Of a stretch of 64,000 nucleotides of DNA, positions 33,447 through 44,335 are shown piece after piece. The translations under genes and the position numbers were made by a program. Location of the stretch: NCBI RefSeq assembly GCF_027568515.1, contig NZ_JANKZF010000009.1, forward strand, positions 1-64,000, read 5' to 3'. Source of the stretch: Arthrobacter sp. HY1533 (GTDB lineage Bacteria > Actinomycetota > Actinomycetes > Actinomycetales > Micrococcaceae). Each line of letters begins with the position of its first letter. The first letter of the stretch is position 1. Under the pieces are notes generated by a model that worked only from the letters and a program-made list of their open reading frames with translations, was not told where the DNA came from and searched no databases.

Positions 33447-34655
33447 GTGCGCAATTACTCGCTGGAAACAGAACCGACGGAACTTGTAGGCCCCTGGCTG
33501 GAACCCCTGCTTGCGGAAGTCATTGAGTTCCGCCGTGACCTCCATGCCCACCCGGAGTTGTCGTTCCAGGAGTTCCGCACCTCCGGCAAGATCTACGACC
33601 GCCTTGTTGAGGCAGGGCTGTCGCCGCGCCGGCTGGAGGGAACAGGGGTCATTGTCGACGTCGGCGAGGGCCCCATTGCCACGGCGCTGCGCGGGGACAT
33701 CGATGCCCTTCCCATTGTTGAGGAAACCGGGCTTCCGTTCGCCTCACGCAACCATGGTGTCACCCACGGCTGCGGCCACGACTTCCACACAGCCTCCATG
33801 CTCGGCATTGCGCTGGTGCTGGCCAAGATGCACCAGGACACCCCGCTGGGCGGGCGCATCAGGATCATCTTCCAGCCTGCCGAGGAAACCATGCCCGGTG
33901 GCGCCCTGTCCTGCATTGAGCAGGGGGCGCTCGACGGCGTCCCGCGGATCCTGGCGCTGCACTGCGACCCGCGCGTTGAAGTGGGCAAGATCGGCACCCG
34001 CATCGGGCCCATCACCAGCGCCTCCGACACCATCAAGATTGAGCTGTCCGGGCGCGGCGGCCACACCTCCCGCCCGCACCTGACCGAGGACCTGGTGTTC
34101 GCCCTGGCCCAGATCGCCATTGGCGTTCCGGCCGTGCTGTCCCGCCGCGTCGACGTGCGCAGCGGTGTATCAGTTGTCTGGGGCCAGATCAGCGCCGGCT
34201 CCGCACCCAACGCCATTCCCGGCAGCGGCATGATGAGCGGCACCATGCGCTGCCTGGACCGCGAAGCCTGGCACGCGGCCGGCGAGCTGCTGGATGACGT
34301 GGTGCAGCAGGTCGCGGCCCCCTTCGGCGTGGACGTGCACCTGGAGCACACCCGCGGCGTGCCACCCGTGGTCAACTCCGAACACGAGACGGCCGTCATC
34401 GAGGCCGCCGCCCGCGCCGAACTCGGCGAGGACTCCGTGGTCCTGGCCCCGCAGTCCATGGGCGGGGAGGACTTCGCCTGGTTCCTGCAGGGCATCCCCG
34501 GTTCCCTCATGCGCCTGGGCACCCACGTTCCCGGCGGCGAGGAATACGACCTCCACCGCGGCGACTACATCGTCGACGAACGCGCACTCTCCGTCGGCAT
34601 CCGGGTCCTGTGCGCCGCCGCGCTGCGCACCCTCCGTACGCCCGCCGAAGGCTGA
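33447..34655 (+). CDS. M20 family amidohydrolase
   Basis: This is a 402-residue metal-dependent amidohydrolase/peptidase of the M20D (IAA-amino acid hydrolase, HipO-like) group. The metal ligands can be read in THGCGHDFHTASM, FQPAEETMPGG and LALHCDPR. The substrate pocket segment GDIDALPIVEETGLPF and the dimerisation insert HTSRPHLTEDL are present. The GTG at 33447 lies 7 bases after TAGAGT, so leaderless initiation is proposed; an ATG at 33429 is the alternative. It is encoded just ahead of the nucleoside transporter but has its own promoter. The substrate (N-acyl amino acid or similar) is unknown. Confidence 0.9.
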   Translation: MRNYSLETEPTELVGPWLEPLLAEVIEFRRDLHAHPELSFQEFRTSGKIYDRLVEAGLSPRRLEGTGVIVDVGEGPIATALRGDIDALPIVEETGLPFASRNHGVTHGCGHDFHTASMLGIALVLAKMHQDTPLGGRIRIIFQPAEETMPGGALSCIEQGALDGVPRILALHCDPRVEVGKIGTRIGPITSASDTIKIELSGRGGHTSRPHLTEDLVFALAQIAIGVPAVLSRRVDVRSGVSVVWGQISAGSAPNAIPGSGMMSGTMRCLDREAWHAAGELLDDVVQQVAAPFGVDVHLEHTRGVPPVVNSEHETAVIEAAARAELGEDSVVLAPQSMGGEDFAWFLQGIPGSLMRLGTHVPGGEEYDLHRGDYIVDERALSVGIRVLCAAALRTLRTPAEG

Positions 34656-35146
34656 GCCGCCCGGCGGCATGCGGCCCGCCACGCTTCCACACACATTGCA
34701 CCCGAGCGCCGTCGTCCCGGCGTGCCTATTGGCGTGCCCTCCCGCAGGGCGCCGCCGACCCGCCGGGGCGCCCCTCAGGATGCCCTCCGAAACCCCTCCC
34801 GGCGCCCTCTGGCCGGCGCCTGCCCGACTGCCCTGACCGGCCAGCGAACTACGCCGCAAACAGTGGCTTCAAGCGCTTGACGCAGACCGAAAAAAGTGCT
34901 GCTATTGGGTCTCTGGAAGCCCTTGTGTAACGGTTCCCCAACGATGGTGTTCGGGTTCCCCTCCTGCACTACCTACGAGTAGCAAAAGGACACTAGTGTG
35001 TTCCATAGCACCGCGACGCAGGGGTGCGCCAAGGCACGCGGGTTCGCTCCGCCGTCCGGCCCACACAGAGGGCCGAACAAAGGGGCAGGCCCGCGCTGGC
35101 ATGTGGCGCCATTCCTTGCCAGCGGCCTTACACCCATGGAGGAACC
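34656..35146 (+). other. Long leader/spacer before the nucleoside operon
   Basis: Nearly 490 bases have no gene. The first 200 are GC-rich and without clear structure. A promoter lies at 34877-34905, leaving an untranslated leader of about 235 bases. It contains an inverted pair CTAC-CTACGA-GTAG (34970-34983) followed by AGCAAAAGGACACTAGTG. It does not resemble a riboswitch class that I can recognise, but the length invites a check for a structured element. Confidence 0.5.
34877..34905 (+). promoter_or_regulatory. Promoter of the nucleoside uptake operon
   Basis: TTGACG (34877-34882) is a near-consensus -35 box and TGCTAT (34900-34905) a -10 box, with the ideal 17-base spacing. Transcription would begin near 34912. 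The A-rich spacer (ACCGAAAAAAGT) stands out against GC-rich surroundings. Confidence 0.7.
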
Positions 35147-36259
35147 TTGAAAAACCTGCTTCTCAAGACCGCAAAGCGCGGCGCAATTGTAGGCACTGTT
35201 GCCGTGAGCGCCGTGGCGCTCATGCTCACCGGCTGTGGCGAAGCGCCGCCGGCACCGGGTGGCAGCGGTTCGGCCAACCCGGCCGCAGCCGACTTCCTGG
35301 GCTGCATCGTCTCCGACTCCGGCGGATTCGACGACCAGTCCTTCAACCAGTCCTCCTACGAGGGCATGAAGAAGGCCCAGGCCGACCTCGGCATCCAGAT
35401 GAAGGAAGCCCAGTCCGCCAGCACGGCAGACTTCGCCCCGAACCTGAGCACCATGGCCAGCGCAGGCTGCAACCTCACCGTCACTGTCGGCTTCCTGCTG
35501 GCCGAGGCCACCAAGACTGCGGCAGCGGACAACCCGGACCTGCACTACGCGATCATTGACGACAGCAGCATCAAGGCACCCAACGTCAAGCCCGTTGTGT
35601 ACGACACCGCCCAGGCCGCCTTCATGGCGGGCTACGCATCGGCAGCCGTCTCCAAGACCGGCAAGGTCGGCACCTTCGGCGGCATCAACATCCCCACCGT
35701 CACCATCTTCATGGACGGCTTTGCCGACGGCGTGAAGTACTTCAACGAGAAGCAGGGCAAGAACGTCCAGCTCCTTGGCTGGAACAAGGACACCCAGCAG
35801 GGCTCCTTCGCCAACACCTTCGAGATCATCCAGGAGGGCACCAAGATCACCAACAACCTGCTCTCCGAAGGTGCCGACGTGATCATGCCCGTTGCCGGCC
35901 CGCTCGGCAAGGGTGCAGGCGACGCCGTCCTGGCCGCCAACAAGACCGGCAAGGACGCCAAGCTGGTCTGGGTTGACTCCGACGGCTTCCTCACCGCACC
36001 CACCTACAAGTCCGTCCTGCTGACCTCGGTCATCAAGACCATGGGCGAGGCTGTTGAAACCATCGTCAAGGAAGACCTCGACGGCAAGTTCGACCCGGCC
36101 CCGTACATCGGAACCCTGGACAACGGCGGCGTCTCGCTGGCACCGTTCCACGACCTGGATTCCGCCGTCAGCGCCGACACGAAGACCCAGCTTGACGAGA
36201 TCAAGAAGGGCATCATCGACGGTTCCATCAAGGTGGAGTCGAAGGCCAGCCCCAAGTAA
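35147..36259 (+). CDS. BmpA/PnrA nucleoside-binding lipoprotein
   Basis: This is a 370-residue substrate-binding lipoprotein of the BMP family (PnrA-like) for a nucleoside importer. A signal peptide with lipobox LTGC ends in Cys30. The family features follow: DSGGFDDQSFNQSSYEGMKK near the N-terminus of the mature protein, and VGTFGGINIPTVTIFMDGFA. Start codon choice is a TTG at 35147 because GGAGGA lies 4-8 bases upstream and no ATG fits the frame nearby. It is first in an operon with the ATPase and two permeases. Downstream cytidine deaminase and thymidine phosphorylase genes indicate that the imported substrates are nucleosides. Confidence 0.92.
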   Translation: MKNLLLKTAKRGAIVGTVAVSAVALMLTGCGEAPPAPGGSGSANPAAADFLGCIVSDSGGFDDQSFNQSSYEGMKKAQADLGIQMKEAQSASTADFAPNLSTMASAGCNLTVTVGFLLAEATKTAAADNPDLHYAIIDDSSIKAPNVKPVVYDTAQAAFMAGYASAAVSKTGKVGTFGGINIPTVTIFMDGFADGVKYFNEKQGKNVQLLGWNKDTQQGSFANTFEIIQEGTKITNNLLSEGADVIMPVAGPLGKGAGDAVLAANKTGKDAKLVWVDSDGFLTAPTYKSVLLTSVIKTMGEAVETIVKEDLDGKFDPAPYIGTLDNGGVSLAPFHDLDSAVSADTKTQLDEIKKGIIDGSIKVESKASPK

Positions 36260-36268
36260 TACCCGCGC

Positions 36269-36309
36269 ACGGGCGTTGCGGGCCGCAGCAAGCGGCCCGC
36301 AGCGCCCGT
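36269..36309 (+). terminator. Intra-operon hairpin after the binding protein gene
   Basis: ACGGGCGTTGCGGGCCGC (36269-36286) pairs with GCGGCCCGCAGCGCCCGT (36292-36309) with one mismatch. CTGCAGCTTTT follows. It lies between the binding protein and ATPase genes and should attenuate or stabilise the message so that more binding protein is made than transporter. Confidence 0.75.
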
Positions 36310-36352
36310 TCTGCAGCTTTTCGAACCAACAATCCTCACGACGGGCTAAACG

Positions 36353-37926
36353 TTGAAACTAGAACTTCGGGGCATCACCAAGAGCTTTGGCACGCTGGTG
36401 GCGAACGACCACATCGACCTGGTGGTCGAATCCGGGCAGATCCACAGCCTCCTGGGGGAGAACGGTGCGGGCAAGTCCACCCTCATGAACGTGCTGTACG
36501 GCCTCTACGAGCCCACGGCCGGCGAGATCCTCGTCGATGACAAGCCTGTTCGCTTCTCCGGGCCCTCGGACGCCATGGCCGCAGGAATTGGCATGGTGCA
36601 CCAGCACTTCATGCTGGTCCCTGTCTTCACCGTGGCCGAGAACGTGGCGCTTGGCGCCGAATCCACCACCTTTGGCGGAGTCCTCAACCTCGAGGAAACG
36701 CGCAAGCGGATCCGCGAAATCTCGACCAAGTTCGGCTTCGACGTTGACCCCGACGCGCTCGTGGAGGATCTCCCCGTGGGCGTCCAGCAGCGCGTGGAAA
36801 TCATCAAGGCCCTGGTCCGCAACTCCAAGATCCTGATCCTGGATGAGCCCACAGCCGTGCTCACGCCGCAGGAAACCGACGAGCTCATGGACATCATGGG
36901 CCAGCTGCGCGACGGCGGCACCTCCATCGTCTTCATCTCGCACAAGCTGCGCGAGGTCAAGGCCATCTCGGACACCATCACAGTGATCCGCCGCGGCAAG
37001 GTGGTGGGCTCGGCCCTGCCCTCTGCCTCCACCACGGAACTGGCCGCCCTCATGGTGGGCCGCGCCGTGAACCTGAACCTGAACAAGGCCGACGCCACCC
37101 CCGGCGAGGTCACCTTCAAGGTCAACAACCTCACAGTCATGAACGACGCCGGGCACCGCCTCCTGGACGACGTCACCCTGAGCGTGGCCAAGGGCGAGAT
37201 CCTCGCCGTCGCCGGTGTGCAGGGCAATGGCCAGACCGAGCTGACGGAAGCCGTGCTGGGCCTGCACAAGCATGTGCTCGGCTCCATCACCCTCGAGGGC
37301 AAGGAACTGGTGGGCCGCACTGTCCGCCAGGTCCTGGACTCGGGCGTCGGCTTTGTCCCCGAGGACCGGCAGGACGATGGCCTGGTTGGCGAGTTCTCCA
37401 TCGCCGAGAACCTGGTCCTGGACCTGTACAAGCACGCACCCTACTCGCGTGGCGGAACCTTGAACCGCTCCGTCATTGCCAAAAATGCGGTGGAGAAGGT
37501 GGCCGAATACGATGTCCGGGCACAGTCGTCCCAGGACGCCGCCGACACCCTCTCCGGCGGAAACCAGCAAAAAGTGGTGCTGGCGCGGGAACTGTCCCGC
37601 CCCCTGAAACTCTTCATTGCCTCCCAGCCAACCCGCGGCGTGGACGTTGGATCCATTGAGTTCCTGCACAAACGCATCGTGGCCGAACGGGATGCCGGCA
37701 CCCCCGTGGTGATCGTCTCCACTGAACTCGACGAGGTCTTGGAACTCGCAGACCGGATAGCCGTGCTCTTTGCGGGCCGGCTCATGGGCATCGTCCCCGG
37801 AAAATCGAGCCGCGCACTGCTCGGCCTCATGATGGCCGGGCTCCCCGCGGCAGAAGCACAGGAACAAATGGACTCACAGCAGGACCCCGGCACCACCGGG
37901 GCAGACAGCGGCGAAGGGGTGCAGCC

Positions 37927-37930
<4 letters not shown>
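36353..37930 (+). CDS. Nucleoside ABC transporter ATPase (double domain)
   Basis: This 525-residue protein has two fused ABC domains, as in ribose/nucleoside (CUT2-like) importers. The first has Walker A GENGAGKSTLMN, a degenerate signature, and Walker B ILILDEPTAVL. The second has a degenerate Walker A (AGVQGNGQTELTEA), signature LSGGNQQKVVLARELS and B-site FIASQPTRGVD. The C-terminal tail is acidic. Start codon is a TTG at 36353, with GACGGGCTAAACG upstream. The following permease gene overlaps the stop by four bases. The partner permeases and BmpA-like lipoprotein mark it as a nucleoside importer. Confidence 0.95.
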
Positions 37931-39176
<1,246 letters not shown>

Positions 39177-39180
<4 letters not shown>

Positions 39181-40472
39181 GCATCACAGCCAAGGGAGAG
39201 GCGCCCCACGTCTCCGACGCCGTAGCCGTCCGCAGCTGGAAGCTGCCCATCCTGCTCGGCGTCCTGGCCCTGTTCGCCGTCGTTGTCTTCATCCTGCTGG
39301 GCCCCAGCGGCACGGCAACGTTCCGCATCTCCCAGGACGGGGACGCCTGGCAGGTCCCGGACCTCGTATTGCCCTCCAAGGCCATCGGCGTGATCGTCTC
39401 CATCATCTGCGTGGGGCTGGCCTACCTGTCCTGGCGGCAGACCAAGGCCACCGGCAAGATCGCCAAGTGGGTCATCATGACCTTCGCCGTGGCGTTCGTG
39501 GTGGGCATCATGGTGTGGATCATCGGCGGCACCACGTCGCAGAACATCACGCTCGTGGGCCTGTTCACGGGTGCCATGCTCATCACTACCCCTCTCGTGT
39601 TCGGTTCCATGTCCGGTGTGCTCTCGGAGCGTGCCGGCGTGGTCAACATTGCCATTGAGGGCCAGCTGCTGGCCGGAGCGTTCACAGCGGCCCTGGTTGC
39701 CTCCATCACGCACAACGCCTTTGCCGGGTTGCTTGCCGCGGCCGTGGCCGGTGTTGCCGTCTCGGCCATGTTGGCCCTGTTCAGCATCAAGTACGTGGTC
39801 AACCAGATTATCGTCGGCGTGGTGTTGAACGTGCTGGTCTCCGGCCTGACGGGCTTCCTGTTTGAAAAGGTCATGAAGACCAAGGTCAACGGCGAGACCA
39901 TCTACAACCAGCCCGCGCACCTGCCCAACCTGCCCATCCCGGTGCTGTCGGAAATCCCCATCATCGGGCCCACCTTGTTCCGGCAGTCGCTCATTGGCTA
40001 CTTCATGCTGGTGCTTGTAGTGGCTCTCTGGTTTGGCTTGTTCCGCACCCGCTGGGGCCTGCGCGTGCGTGCCGTGGGCGAGCACCCCAAGGCCGCCGAC
40101 ACCGTGGGCATCAACGTCAACCGCACCCGTGTCATGAACGTGCTGGCCGGCGGCGCCGTGGCCGGCATTGGTGGCGCCTACTTCACGCTGGTTGCCGTCA
40201 GCAGCTTCAGCAAGGACATGACAGGCGGCCTGGGCTTCATTGCCCTGGCGGCGCTGATCTTTGGCCGCTGGAACCCGATCGGCGCGGCCCTGGCGGCCCT
40301 GCTGTTCGGCGTGGCCGGCAACCTGCAGTCCATCCTGTCGCTGGCTGGCACGCCCATCGACGGGCAGTTCCTGGCCATGCTGCCATACGCGCTGACCATC
40401 CTGGCCGTGTCCGGGTTCGTGGGCAAGGCCATGGCCCCCGCGGCCGACGGCGAACCCTACGTCAAGGAGTAG
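39177..40472 (+). CDS. Nucleoside ABC transporter permease (second)
   Basis: The 431-residue permease is the second half of the channel (NupQ/RnsD-like). It has about ten segments, the family motif VLSERAGVVNIAIEGQLL and the conserved VRAVGEHPKAADTVGINVNR. GLGFIALAALIFGRWNP near the C-terminus is also typical. It overlaps the first permease gene by four bases and is followed by cytidine deaminase after 4 bases, so uptake and first catabolic steps are co-expressed. Confidence 0.93.
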
Positions 40473-40476
40473 TTGC

Positions 40477-40905
40477 GTGGAAACTGACATGTCCGACGGC
40501 GGCTGGGAGCCACTGCGCCTGGCCGCCACCGCGGCACTCGCCCATGCGTACGCGCCGTATTCGCATTTCCCCGTGGGTGCCGCGGCACGCCTTGAGGACG
40601 GCAGCATCGTCACCGGCTGCAACGTGGAGAACGCCAGCTACGGGCTGACGCTGTGCGCCGAATGCACCATGGTCGGGGCGGCCCGCATGAACGGCGGCGG
40701 CCTCATCACGGAGTTCTACTGCGTGGATGGCCAGGGTGCCATCCTCATGCCGTGCGGGCGCTGCCGCCAGCTACTGTTCGAATTCAGCACGGCGGGGACG
40801 CGCATCATGACGTCCTCCGGCGTGAAAACCATGGACCAGGTTCTCCCGGACGCCTTCGGGCCCCGCGACCTGGACCGCACCGCAGCCACGCCACCTAAGG
40901 AATAG
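40477..40905 (+). CDS. cdd: Cytidine deaminase
   Basis: Cdd deaminates cytidine and deoxycytidine to uridine and deoxyuridine. The 142-residue small tetrameric type has the zinc and catalytic motif TLCAECTMVG (Cys-Ala-Glu) and the two-cysteine motif MPCGRCRQLL. The N-terminal AYAPYSHFPVGAAA is typical. The GTG at 40477 is preceded by AAGGAG with a 7-base spacer, so I prefer it to the ATG at 40489. It lies 4 bases after the permease gene and 10 before deoA, in one operon for nucleoside salvage. Confidence 0.95.
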   Translation: METDMSDGGWEPLRLAATAALAHAYAPYSHFPVGAAARLEDGSIVTGCNVENASYGLTLCAECTMVGAARMNGGGLITEFYCVDGQGAILMPCGRCRQLLFEFSTAGTRIMTSSGVKTMDQVLPDAFGPRDLDRTAATPPKE

Positions 40906-40915
40906 GGAAACACTC

Positions 40916-42238
40916 ATGAACCGTGCAGCCTACACCGGCCCGGCCTTTGACGCCGTGGACATCATCAGGACCAAGCGGGACAAGGGCACGCTGAGCCCCG
41001 AGCAGATTACCTGGACCATTGACGCGTACACGCGCGGAACCATTGCCGACGAGCAGATGGCTGCACTGAACATGGCGATCCTGCTCAACGGCATGGACAG
41101 GGCGGAGATCTCCCAGTGGACGGCGGCCATGATTGCCTCGGGGGAGCGCATGGACTTCTCCGGGCTTCGCACCCCGGCCGGGGCGGCCATGGCCACCACT
41201 GACAAGCACTCCACGGGAGGGGTGGGCGACAAGATCACCCTGCCCCTGGCGCCCCTGGTTGCTGTCTTTGGTGCGGCCGTGCCGCAGCTTTCCGGCAGGG
41301 GACTGGGCCACACGGGCGGCACCCTGGACAAGCTCGAGGCCATTCCCGGCTGGCGCGCCAGCCTGAGCAACGAGGAGATGATGCGACAGCTCTCCGAGGT
41401 GGGCGCCGTGATCTGCGCCGCCGGCGCCGGGCTGGCCCCGGCCGACAAGAAGCTGTACGCCCTGCGCGATGTCACCGGCACGGTCGAGGCCATCCCGCTC
41501 ATCGCTTCCTCCATCATGAGCAAGAAGATTGCCGAGGGCACCGGGGCGCTGGTGCTTGACGTCAAGGTGGGTTCGGGTGCCTTCATGAAGAACATTGACA
41601 TGGCCCGCGAACTGGCCCAGACCATGGTGGCCCTGGGCAAGGACGCCGGCGTGAACACCGTGGCGCTGCTGACCGACATGTCCACGCCGCTGGGCCTGAC
41701 GGCCGGCAACGCCATTGAGGTTGAGGAGTCCGTGGAGGTGCTGGCCGGCGGCGGCCCGGAAGACGTGGTGGAGCTGACGGTCAAGCTCGCCGAGGAGATG
41801 CTGGAGGCCGCCGGGATCCACGGCGCCGACCCCGCGGCTGCCCTGAAGGATGGGCGCGCCATGGACGTGTGGCGGCGCATGATTTCCGCCCAGGGCGGCG
41901 ACCCCGATGCGGCACTGCCCGTGGCGAAGGAGTCGGAAACCTTCTACGCCCCGGCCGACGGCGTGCTCGTGGGCCTGGACGCCATGGCCGTGGGAGTGGC
42001 CGCATGGCGACTAGGCGCCGGCCGTGCCCGCAAGGAGGACATTGTCCAGGCCGGGGCCGGCGTGCGCATGCATGCCAAGCCCGGCGCCGTGGTGCGCGCC
42101 GGCGAGCCGCTCATGACGCTGCTGACGGACACCCCAGAGAAGTTCGAGCGGGCCAGGGAGGCACTTGAAGGCGCCGTCACCATCGCCCCGGAGGGTTCCC
42201 GCCCGGCCAACCAGCTCATCATCGACCGCATCGCCTAA
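40916..42238 (+). CDS. deoA: Thymidine/pyrimidine-nucleoside phosphorylase
   Basis: The enzyme cleaves thymidine and related nucleosides with phosphate into base and deoxyribose-1-phosphate. The 440-residue protein contains the signature region SGRGLGHTGGTLDKLEAIPG, the phosphate-binding DKHSTGGVGDK, and ALVLDVKVGSGAFMKN. The C-terminal domain is PYNP_C-like. It is the last gene of the operon; a strong hairpin follows. Whether it prefers thymidine, or uridine too, cannot be told; the family covers both. Confidence 0.94.
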   Translation: MNRAAYTGPAFDAVDIIRTKRDKGTLSPEQITWTIDAYTRGTIADEQMAALNMAILLNGMDRAEISQWTAAMIASGERMDFSGLRTPAGAAMATTDKHSTGGVGDKITLPLAPLVAVFGAAVPQLSGRGLGHTGGTLDKLEAIPGWRASLSNEEMMRQLSEVGAVICAAGAGLAPADKKLYALRDVTGTVEAIPLIASSIMSKKIAEGTGALVLDVKVGSGAFMKNIDMARELAQTMVALGKDAGVNTVALLTDMSTPLGLTAGNAIEVEESVEVLAGGGPEDVVELTVKLAEEMLEAAGIHGADPAAALKDGRAMDVWRRMISAQGGDPDAALPVAKESETFYAPADGVLVGLDAMAVGVAAWRLGAGRARKEDIVQAGAGVRMHAKPGAVVRAGEPLMTLLTDTPEKFERAREALEGAVTIAPEGSRPANQLIIDRIA

Positions 42239-42268
42239 GCGACGCCGCATCACACAACGTCCCCTTTT

Positions 42269-42302
42269 CCCCGACGCCGCACCACAACATGCGGCGTCGG
42301 GG
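42269..42302. terminator. Terminator between deoA and DUF1801 genes
   Basis: CCCCGACGCCGCA (42269-42281) pairs perfectly with 42290-42302 across an 8-base loop. It lies between the convergent stops of deoA and the DUF1801 gene and can serve both, although neither flank has a long T-run. Confidence 0.8.
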
Positions 42303-42303
42303 A

Positions 42304-42669
42304 CTACTTCTGCCTGTTGGCGTCAATTTCACGCACATGCACGCGAACAAGGTCTTCGACGAGGCCGCTGGGCAGGGGCTTGTCCAAGGTGAATTGGATC
42401 GCGTGTTCTGTGGTCGCATAGTCCTTGAGCCGGTCCTTCAGCTCCTGGATTGCCCATGAGGAGGGGTAGAAGCTCATGTGCTTCTTGGACGCGGTGAAGT
42501 ACACCAACGCCCGGTTCTTGTATTTGAGCGTCGGCATCCCGTAGCTTATGGACTCTTCAACGTCCGGCACGAGCTGCTTTACCAGCGCGCGGATCCGTTC
42601 GAGTTCTGCCCGGTTCGCGGGGTCGAGCGCATTGAGATATTCTTCGACGCTTTTCGCTTTTTCAGCCAT
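42304..42669 (-). CDS. DUF1801/iron chaperone-like protein
   Basis: This 121-residue cytosolic protein begins MAEKAKSVEEYLNALDPANR. It contains the DUF1801 pattern: a short helix, then SYGMPTLKYKNRALVYFTAS, then HMSFYPSSWAIQ. The family resembles a small frataxin-like fold (YdhG, FdrA); some members are called iron chaperones. The ATG at 42669 is the only good start. The gene is separate, with its own upstream region of 74 bases. Biological role is unknown here. Confidence 0.8.
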   Translation of the reverse strand: MAEKAKSVEEYLNALDPANRAELERIRALVKQLVPDVEESISYGMPTLKYKNRALVYFTASKKHMSFYPSSWAIQELKDRLKDYATTEHAIQFTLDKPLPSGLVEDLVRVHVREIDANRQK

Positions 42670-42743
42670 GGCATGAGCATAACTCTCTGTAAGTTCCGGC
42701 TCGCCGCTGGTGGGTTCCACGTTGAACTTATGGTGTCCCGCAG

Positions 42744-43094
42744 TCATGAGGCCAAGCAGAGAAGAATCGCGAAGCCCAATGCTGCGAAGGCAACGCCGGC
42801 CAGGAGCGCCGCAACTGCCCTGACCCGGCGGTTGGGCCACCAGGGAACGACGAAGACGGGCAGCCCGATCAGGAATGGAATCGGGGCAAGCTTGCCAATC
42901 GTGCCGCCCACATCGCGGCTGATGCCGTATCCGGCCCCGGTGCATCCGTTGATACCGCAGAATTCCCACAGTGCACTCACCAGCAGCACCAAGCTCACAA
43001 ACACGGGAATCGGAAGCGCCCACAGCAGGTGGATCCAAGGACGCGGCTGGCGTCCGGCATTTGCATCCTTGTGACTCGTGAAAACTGCACCCAC
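42744..43094 (-). CDS. Small multi-pass membrane protein, hypothetical
   Basis: The product (116 residues from GTG 43094) has three hydrophobic segments: IHLLWALPIPVFVSLVLLVS, KLAPIPFLIGLPVFVVP and a C-terminal VAALLAGVAFAALGFAILL. Two cysteines lie in the outer loop FCGINGCTGAGYG, possibly forming a disulfide. I chose the GTG because GGGAG lies 4 bases ahead; a TTG at 43148 would add 18 residues without a ribosome site. The family is not recognised. Base composition is slightly less GC-rich than the neighbours. Confidence 0.6.
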   Translation of the reverse strand: MGAVFTSHKDANAGRQPRPWIHLLWALPIPVFVSLVLLVSALWEFCGINGCTGAGYGISRDVGGTIGKLAPIPFLIGLPVFVVPWWPNRRVRAVAALLAGVAFAALGFAILLCLAS

Positions 43095-43340
43095 CCGCTC
43101 CCGTAGTGACCGCTGCGACCCTTTGAAACTAACAGGTGCAGCCAACAATGCCGAGGACTACTTGATGCGGAACCCGAATCAAGCCAGAGCGGATCGAGCC
43201 AATCCCGCGGGCCTTCCGGGCCTCCCCGACGAAGGTTGCACAAGCGCGCTTTCGATCTAGTCCTGCGGGTGGATGCAGCCATGCCCACACACGTGGGAAA
43301 CTAAGCTGAGACAACCACCACAGGAGAGGAAACGCCGAGG
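43095..43340. other. Spacer before the DedA gene
   Basis: This 246-base divergent spacer contains no convincing gene. A CCCACACACGTGGG inverted pair (around 43289) and the ribosome-site region GGAGAGGAAACGCCGAGG just before the DedA GTG are the only evident signals. Promoters for both neighbours must lie here, but no clear boxes stand out. Confidence 0.4.
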
Positions 43341-44213
43341 GTGGATTTTTTGCACATCGTCGATCAGCTAAACGTTTTGATCGAGCATTCCGCTGCCCAA
43401 TGGTGGGTCATTCCGCTGGTCAGCCTTTTCTGCCTGATCGACGGCTTCTTCCTGTTCCTGCCCAGCGAGACGGCCATTGTTGCCCTGGCCTCAATTGCCA
43501 CCCGCACCGGCCTGCCGAACATTTGGCTGCTGATCCTTGGGGCGTCCATTGGCGCAATCATTGGCGACAACATTGCCTACTTCATGGGCCGCAGCCTGGG
43601 CACCACACGGTTCCGCTGGATGCGCCGGCCCCGCGGGGCCAAGGCATTCGCCTGGGCCGGCAAGGAACTGGAAAAACGCGGCGCCATCTTGATCTTCACT
43701 GCCCGCTACATTCCGATCGGCCGCATCGCCGTCAACTTCACGGCCGGTGCCACCTACTTCCCGTGGCGGCGCTTTGTCATCCTGGACGGCATCGCCGTGG
43801 TCACCTGGGCCGGATACTCGGTGGCCGTTGGCACCTTCGCCGGCCGGTGGGTCCATGACAACCCGCTGCTGGGCGTGGGCATCGCCATCACCTTTGCCAT
43901 TGTGATTGGCTTCGTCGTGGACCACGCGATGAAACTGCTGCACCACGCACTCGAGAAGCGCGGCAAGCTGGCGCCGCGTCCCGAACCGGGCCTTGTGGCC
44001 GCACAGCATGCCGCCGCAGTGCAGGCGGCAGCGGCGGCCGAGCGTCTCGCCGCCGAACGCCTCGCCGCCGAACGCCCGGCACCGGAAGAAGCCGCCGCAA
44101 CCGCCCCGGAGGGGGCCGCACCGGCCCCGGCTGCTGCGCCCACGGCGAACGCCACCCAGGCACCTGCCGGCGCGCCCGGCGTCGGATATTCCCAGGCCGG
44201 CCCCGCCGCGTAG
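43341..44213 (+). CDS. DedA family membrane protein
   Basis: This 290-residue protein has a DedA/SNARE-associated (VTT) core of about 200 residues with four to five hydrophobic segments. Characteristic pieces are FLPSETAIVALASI, GDNIAYFMGR and TARYIPIGRIAVNFTAG, the last with the conserved R-P/Y-x-GR loop. Family members are undecaprenyl-phosphate or phospholipid flippases or relate to proton-dependent homeostasis. A long C-terminal tail of about 85 residues is low-complexity Ala/Glu/Pro with repeated ERLAA units. GTG at 43341 is the start, with AGGAAACGCCGAGG before it. Confidence 0.9.
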   Translation: MDFLHIVDQLNVLIEHSAAQWWVIPLVSLFCLIDGFFLFLPSETAIVALASIATRTGLPNIWLLILGASIGAIIGDNIAYFMGRSLGTTRFRWMRRPRGAKAFAWAGKELEKRGAILIFTARYIPIGRIAVNFTAGATYFPWRRFVILDGIAVVTWAGYSVAVGTFAGRWVHDNPLLGVGIAITFAIVIGFVVDHAMKLLHHALEKRGKLAPRPEPGLVAAQHAAAVQAAAAAERLAAERLAAERPAPEEAAATAPEGAAPAPAAAPTANATQAPAGAPGVGYSQAGPAA

Positions 44214-44335
44214 GGTCCAACACGGGCTGCGGCGTTGCTGCCGCTGCCCGCGCGGCCCGGCCCGGCCGTTGCCACGGAGCCCAACCGTTCGCGGGACAAC
44301 TAGCGCACGGCCGGACTCATCCCTAGAGTGGGTTT

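Noticed and set aside
34656-34860. Small gene in the long spacer before the nucleoside operon
   Set aside because: Open frames exist because the region is GC-rich, but none has a ribosome site, and the translation is Pro/Arg-rich and unlike a protein.
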